From Histomonas meleagridis (taxonomy: Eukaryota; Parabasalia; Tritrichomonadida; Dientamoebidae), in NCBI GenBank assembly GCA_020186115.1, contig WSYJ01000144.1, positions 186,001 through 250,000 of the forward strand: a stretch of 64,000 bases of DNA. Direction: 5' to 3'. The stretch's first letter is position 1. Every line of letters begins with the position of its first letter. Positions 59,345 to 64,000 of this stretch are shown piece by piece. Below the pieces are notes generated by a model. The model was not told where the DNA came from. It was given only the letters and a program-made list of their open reading frames with translations, and did no database searches. Position numbers and translations under genes: made by a program.

Positions 59345-61333
59345 TTAATTTGTTAATCCTCTTTTTTCAAACTGATTAAAAGTATCTAAAATGTCATCGA
59401 CCATGTCTTTCCATTTTAATGATTCTTTTTTCTGCGATGATTTTCTTTCTGATTTGTGTTTGCCATGACCCTTTGATTTTTCTGTTCCAAGCTCTTCGAT
59501 TAAATTAGTACTTTCTTTAATCCAATTTGAAATGTCTGTAATTGCCTCAATTGCTCTTTTACACATAATTTCAGAGTCCGAAAACAATAAGCTAGTACCT
59601 CTACCAGATATAGATTTTAATTCTGTCTCAAGTTTTGTCAAATTTTCTTCTTTGAAACTTTTGCTCTTTTTGAGGTGCCCCATCAGCCGTTTATTCTCCA
59701 CTTTTGCAGCGGCATATTTTTTCACAATTTCTGGCAGTTTTGATCGGCTTTTATTGTTTATCACTTTTTCTAAGTTGTCTTGATTCAATTGAATTTTTGA
59801 ATTGATAAAACTGTTATAACACTCAGAATTTTCGTCTAAAACTTCTTGATATTGAAGCATATATTTGTTGAGTTCTTGTGTAACTTGTTCCAAAGAATTA
59901 TAATATTTGCCAGAATTTTTCTTTACGTTTTGAAGTTCGACATTTAATGTTTTGATTTCCTCAATTTGAGAAATGATTAAATCAGAAATATCTTTGGATT
60001 GGTCTATTAAGAATTCCATTGGTTCTTTTGATAAACGAAGAAGTTCTTGGGGAGCAAAATGTACTTGATAATTATTTGAGTTGATGATATTTTCAGATGG
60101 ATTTGTAATGAAACGTTTGTACTTGTTGCTGGATTCCATCCTTTCGTTACGTGCAGCTTCAAGTTGTTTAAGTGATTCTTGAATTGAGTTTTGTGAAGGA
60201 TCTGTGATTGGTGGTTGTTTTGGATTGATTGCTCTTGGGCTGGGCATCTTCTCAACCTTAAATTGGAATGTTTTAAGCTGAACGAAAGCTTTTTGTGCTT
60301 CTAAAATGTCATATGCTTTTTGACCAATTGACTTAGATAAAGATGAGTTTTCAATTGAACTTTTGAGCTCATTTAATAACTCTTCATGCATATTAAGGAG
60401 CATCTCAAGCTTTTTAACTTGACGAACTTCATTAATTTTATAAAAGTTATCGTCAACATTGGCGGTTATTAAACGGTTTCTGAAACTGTTGATGTCTTTG
60501 AAGTGAACTTTGCATATGAAGAAAAGGCGCTGATCGAAAACAGTAAACCCGTTTTCATCGGGGAAAATGTAATACGCATTTTTGAGGAGGAAGGAAAAAT
60601 CAAGTTTCATCCAGGATGAAAATTCAAAATCATAAACATATATGTCGGAATTGGAGGAAACTATAAGCATTCGTTCAATAGCGACAGTGTGAAGAGGATG
60701 AGTAATTACAAATGGAGGATATGAATCAATCTTTGAAACATTACGTGTTTCAACATCAAGAATGTATATCGCAGTGCTAGTAGACGCATTTTCGCATATT
60801 CCTCCAAAGATACAAATTTTTGTGTTTTTAAGAAAAACCATTGAATGATGAAATAATTGTATCGGCGTGTCAAATTCGATATTAGAAAGTTGCATGGTTT
60901 CGACATTGAATAAAACAAAATCCTTAAGAATGTCGTTTTTGTTCATACCGCCTGAAAAAAGAATTGATGATATAGTTGGAATGTAAACTGCCGCATGGAA
61001 TCTTCGACCCGGTAGATCATTAATGAATGGTTCCCATATTTTATTTCTGTACATCCAAAGCTCATTTGTAGAATCACCTTTTTCATTTGTACCACCAAAG
61101 AAAACAAATCCATTGTCAATAGCGGTCATTGATTGTCCTCTCCTATAAGGGAAGGGAGTTTCTTCGACTGATACCCATGATTTTTGCTGGTAATCAAGAT
61201 AATATAATATGAGAGAATGACATAAGATTAAATCACCAGATCGTTGAACTTGCACATTCCCGTTGGGGAAGTCATCGAATGGGGAGCCAGTTATTTTTTG
61301 AATGGCGTCATGTGAGTCGAAGAGTTTTTCCAT
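59345..61333 (-). CDS. Kelch-repeat protein with C-terminal coiled coil
   Basis: The protein has 662 residues. The first ~270 contain kelch-type blades: YRRGQSMTAIDNGFVFFGGT, GRRFHAAVYIPTISSILFSG, FHHSMVFLKNTKICIFGGIC, each followed by a strand and an aromatic residue. From about residue 290 on there are long charged helices with heptad-like spacing (VKKLEMLLNMHEELLNELKS; LEQVTQELNKYMLQYQEVLD), and the C-terminus is basic. Such kelch/coiled-coil proteins are usually cytoskeletal or complex scaffolds. AACCGTTT lies 8 bp upstream of the ATG. Confidence 0.88.
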   Translation of the reverse strand: MEKLFDSHDAIQKITGSPFDDFPNGNVQVQRSGDLILCHSLILYYLDYQQKSWVSVEETPFPYRRGQSMTAIDNGFVFFGGTNEKGDSTNELWMYRNKIWEPFINDLPGRRFHAAVYIPTISSILFSGGMNKNDILKDFVLFNVETMQLSNIEFDTPIQLFHHSMVFLKNTKICIFGGICENASTSTAIYILDVETRNVSKIDSYPPFVITHPLHTVAIERMLIVSSNSDIYVYDFEFSSWMKLDFSFLLKNAYYIFPDENGFTVFDQRLFFICKVHFKDINSFRNRLITANVDDNFYKINEVRQVKKLEMLLNMHEELLNELKSSIENSSLSKSIGQKAYDILEAQKAFVQLKTFQFKVEKMPSPRAINPKQPPITDPSQNSIQESLKQLEAARNERMESSNKYKRFITNPSENIINSNNYQVHFAPQELLRLSKEPMEFLIDQSKDISDLIISQIEEIKTLNVELQNVKKNSGKYYNSLEQVTQELNKYMLQYQEVLDENSECYNSFINSKIQLNQDNLEKVINNKSRSKLPEIVKKYAAAKVENKRLMGHLKKSKSFKEENLTKLETELKSISGRGTSLLFSDSEIMCKRAIEAITDISNWIKESTNLIEELGTEKSKGHGKHKSERKSSQKKESLKWKDMVDDILDTFNQFEKRGLTN

Positions 61334-61812
61334 TTGCTATAAACGGTTTCTATAAACATTTGCCACAATTACAACAACTAAAGAGCGCGAATTTTTCTGG
61401 TAAAATTTTTTCACTTTACAAATTCTCTAGTAAAATGTCTGATTTGCATAAAGCATAAGAAAACTATTGATAGTTAACAATGATGTTGTGAGATTGGAGA
61501 AAATGAATATTGAAAAGAAAAGCACATTTCTTTTATTTGATGAATGAATTATATATCAAAAAGTATTTTTATATGTCATTATGTTCTGCTATTTAATCCA
61601 CATTTATTAAAAAAAATTTCATCTTATATGCAAGAATTTTATGTTTATTCACAATACTTTGATATCTTCGGAATTGTTGAAATGCATTCTTTTAACTATT
61701 ATTAAGCATCGCGCACACAAAGAGCTATTTTAATGAATGTGGACAACTCAAAAATGAAATTTGATGTGAAAAGAAGTTTTTTGTATCTGTTTATTTTTTT
61801 CAACAAAATCAT
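61334..61812. other. Intergenic
   Basis: 480 bp, AT-rich. The kelch gene promoter is at the left edge (M3-like motif at 61341-61348). No gene is seen. Confidence 0.5.
61341..61348 (-). promoter_or_regulatory. M3-like motif
   Basis: AACCGTTTATAG on the minus strand, 8 bp before the kelch-protein ATG. Confidence 0.5.
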
Positions 61813-62628
61813 TTATATTTCCGGTTGCAAAAACATCTCAAAGTCGTTATTACTTGTTCCTATTTGCCCATTTTGCTGTACGCTATTTGCTTCTTGTATA
61901 AAATCGTTTTCAATTAATATTTCATTTTCATTATCTTGCTTGATGCAATAGTTTCCATCAGGTATTTCAAACATTTCACAGTCATTTCTGATGCTTTTAA
62001 TACTTTCATAATTTGTCATGTTTGTTGATTTCTTTCTGCCTCTTTTGAAATCGGGTAAATAACCATTTTCTATACGAGAAATTCTTCTCTGTAATGTGGA
62101 GTACCATCTATTCTTAACTTGGTTTTCCGTTCTGCCTAAACTTTTTGCAATGAATGTCCATTTGTTACCAACTTTGTTTCGCATTGAAATAAGTTGTTCA
62201 TCATCTTCTAAAGTCCATTTCCTGTTGTTGCGTGATGCATCACATAAATGATTTAACCATCTTTCACGACATTGTTTTCCAACTCGTTTGCCTAATTTTG
62301 ATGCACATTTGTCCCATTGATGAGCGCCATTTGTTTCTACCCAATCAAGAATAAATTGATCTTCTTCTTGAGTCCATGAACCTTTTTTGATGTCTGGGTT
62401 AATAACATTTCTCCATCGATTGGCAATTTGTTGATTTTCTTTTCCAGGAAACATATGTGAAATAGAGTTCCAACTGGTACGGCCTATTTGCTTTTTAGAC
62501 ATGACTTTAATAAGAAGATGATCTTCATCTTTGGACCAATGGCTATTTGCGAAAAATTTAACATCAACACAATGCCTTGTCTTAGGGGATGGCTGGTGGA
62601 GATCATTAAGCTCTTCATTACTTTCCAT
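61813..62628 (-). CDS. Three-repeat Myb-like DNA-binding protein
   Basis: The ATG at 62628 gives 271 residues; the preceding TTG is ignored. Three Myb repeats are visible: R1 from HWSKDEDHLLIKVMSKKQIG, R2 from KGSWTQEEDQFILDWVETNG through QCRERWLNHL, and R3 from RKWTLEDDEQLISMRNKVGN through QVKNRWYSTLQRR. R2 and R3 have the spaced tryptophans of animal c-Myb and plant 3R-Myb proteins. A basic patch follows (KRGRKKSTN), likely a nuclear signal, and an acidic C-terminus. Predicted role: sequence-specific transcription or core-promoter factor, a large class in trichomonads. Confidence 0.92.
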   Translation of the reverse strand: MESNEELNDLHQPSPKTRHCVDVKFFANSHWSKDEDHLLIKVMSKKQIGRTSWNSISHMFPGKENQQIANRWRNVINPDIKKGSWTQEEDQFILDWVETNGAHQWDKCASKLGKRVGKQCRERWLNHLCDASRNNRKWTLEDDEQLISMRNKVGNKWTFIAKSLGRTENQVKNRWYSTLQRRISRIENGYLPDFKRGRKKSTNMTNYESIKSIRNDCEMFEIPDGNYCIKQDNENEILIENDFIQEANSVQQNGQIGTSNNDFEMFLQPEI

Positions 62629-62793
62629 CAATGAAAATCATTTCTCATCTTCACATCAAATTTGAACATCATTTTTGAATGCATTTCATTACAAATGAAT
62701 TGTATACTTTACATTGGCACAAAAACGTCAAAACGATCAATTTAATCAATTGATTTTTGAATAAAATTTAAGCTGCCATCATATTTGTGTTAA

Positions 62794-62811
62794 ACTATGA
62801 TTTGTCATAGT
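62794..62811. other. Short palindrome at a start codon
   Basis: ACTATGA and TCATAGT form a 7-bp stem around TTTG, ending one base before the ATG at 62813. TCATAG could also act as initiator. Confidence 0.4.
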
Positions 62812-62812
62812 A

Positions 62813-63859
62813 ATGCCTCCTGCTCCTTCAGTAGGCTCAGCAGAAGCTGTTTGGCTCAGGTGGGATCTCTCTGATTACAGCATGCTCCGAAAGGTGGTGC
62901 TTGTTTTTGGTGGAGATATCCGTAAAGAAGTAGCCATTGAATCATTTCATGATGTTTCACTTTTATATCAAGAAGGCGAAGGAACAGTATCTCTCCAAGG
63001 CGTATTTTATATTACCTCAAAACGAATTGTTTTTCTACCAAACGATACATTTCCACATCCCAAACTTGTTCAAGGGACTTATGATTGCTTTCGTTATCTC
63101 TCAGCTACCGCTAGCGACTTCACAATGTCAATAACAGATACAGTTGGTGGAGTAGCAAATTTTCAATTTCATTCACCAACTGCTTTATTTCAATGCTTTA
63201 ATTTACTTAGATTTATATCTGAAGAATCCAGAAAAGATGAAAATCGCTTTCGAAATTCCATTTGTGAAGTACTTTCTGGAGCCAAAAGAGAAGATACTCC
63301 ATTTAACTCCATTGAAGTTGAGTTATCTGAGTGTGATCATATTCCTGAATTTATTAGTGATCTACCATCCGAATCCGGAGTTAATAATGATCAAATCATT
63401 CCATCCATATCCGGTCCACTCAAACATATGATGGATTATTCCAATCACGTACACTTTGGTATTCATCTTAAGTTTCGTATTCTTCTTGTTTTGTCATTAT
63501 TAACCCTCATTCAATCATTTATTCCATTTCTTCCATCAGTTTGCATCGCTGTTTTCTTTGTATTAATGTACAATGGGTGGAAGATCATTGATAAAGGAAG
63601 AAAAGAAGAGCAAAACGAACAAAATGAAGGCAATAAAAATGTCTTTTCTTTTATGGAAGATTGGTTTGCATGGAAAAACACAAAGAAATCGTATATGCTG
63701 ATGATGATATCTATCGCAACATTCATTGCTTGGCTAATATTGCCTAATAATTTGTATGCTGCATTTTGTGTATTAGCTTATTTCTTATTGTTAGTGAGGC
63801 CAATACTAAAAAGTAAAGTGTTAAATAGGATTGCCTCGGGATTTTGGTTCTGTACATAG
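62813..63859 (+). CDS. GRAM-domain protein with four transmembrane helices
   Basis: The protein has 348 residues. Residues ~35-125 resemble a GRAM/PH-like domain (EGTVSLQGVFYITSKRIVFL, as in 'l.G.lyvT..rl.F'), which binds membrane lipids. The second half has four hydrophobic helices in two pairs: KFRILLVLSLLTLIQSF, SVCIAVFFVLMYNG, MLMMISIATFIAWLIL, and YAAFCVLAYFLLLVRP. The loop between pairs is charged. Such GRAM-TM proteins act at ER contact sites and lipid transport in other eukaryotes, which is inference here. The start ATG lies beside a short palindrome. Confidence 0.7.
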   Translation: MPPAPSVGSAEAVWLRWDLSDYSMLRKVVLVFGGDIRKEVAIESFHDVSLLYQEGEGTVSLQGVFYITSKRIVFLPNDTFPHPKLVQGTYDCFRYLSATASDFTMSITDTVGGVANFQFHSPTALFQCFNLLRFISEESRKDENRFRNSICEVLSGAKREDTPFNSIEVELSECDHIPEFISDLPSESGVNNDQIIPSISGPLKHMMDYSNHVHFGIHLKFRILLVLSLLTLIQSFIPFLPSVCIAVFFVLMYNGWKIIDKGRKEEQNEQNEGNKNVFSFMEDWFAWKNTKKSYMLMMISIATFIAWLILPNNLYAAFCVLAYFLLLVRPILKSKVLNRIASGFWFCT

Positions 63860-64000
63860 TTTATGCGTTGTTTTTTAAATAAAAATTAAATAATTGAAAA
63901 ATGTTACAAAAGAGAGTAAAACGCACGATTACTAACATGTAAACATATTAGGCTATAATTAACTTGTTTCCCATTAAATTAATGTTTTTATTGATTGTCT

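Overview
The window looks like nuclear DNA of a flagellated trichomonad (Parabasalia), and more like a Tritrichomonas than Trichomonas vaginalis, although I cannot fix the species. The evidence is: very AT-rich, gene-dense DNA with almost intronless genes; BspA-type leucine-rich-repeat surface proteins; DUF3447/ankyrin genes; many Myb-like proteins; initiator-like TCAYTTT sequences a few bases upstream of start codons; stop codons overlapping TAAA; and eukaryotic housekeeping genes (MAP65, exosome Rrp42, cofilin, B9D2, karyopherins, LC8 dynein light chains).

Layout. 0-13.8 kb: a cut-off karyopherin, an armadillo-like protein, a BspA surface protein, a large protein of unknown function, a fucosyltransferase-like enzyme, a bacterial-type nucleoside kinase and a SAPS/PP6-regulator-like protein. 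14-15.8 kb: a decayed DUF3447/ankyrin pseudogene. 16-31 kb: an importin, an ARM-like protein with no obvious ATG, an ER-Golgi L-type lectin, a Rab-like GTPase preceded by an 80-bp GC island, a Tubby-like protein, MAP65/PRC1, a ubiquitin-like protein and the ciliary protein B9D2. 31-46 kb: a second, 933-aa BspA protein; a MATH-like/PPP pseudophosphatase overlapping head-to-head with exosome Rrp42; an EF-hand protein; an 0.8-kb inverted duplication of a Myb gene; a Siw14-type phosphatase whose start codon is restored by a 23-nt intron; cofilin; and two further helical or trafficking-like proteins. 46-64 kb: an RRM protein, two LC8-type dynein light chains, a cluster of three DUF3447/ankyrin loci, a kelch coiled-coil protein, a three-repeat Myb protein and a GRAM-domain membrane protein.

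The most unusual structure is the ankyrin cluster (48.9-58.8 kb). After each DUF3447 exon come single-ankyrin modules with a 170-bp period. In two loci 23 modules in a row carry no stop or frameshift, but the AT-rich spacers between them (88, 87, 70, 66 or 50 nt) break the frame. This suggests one-repeat-per-exon genes spliced in an unrecognised way, or a cassette reservoir. An older relative at 14-15.8 kb shows what unconstrained decay looks like.

Genes are often divergent with very short shared promoters. A motif matching the T. vaginalis M3 element as I remember it recurs in these gaps. I found no tRNA, rRNA or CRISPR array, and no intact transposon.
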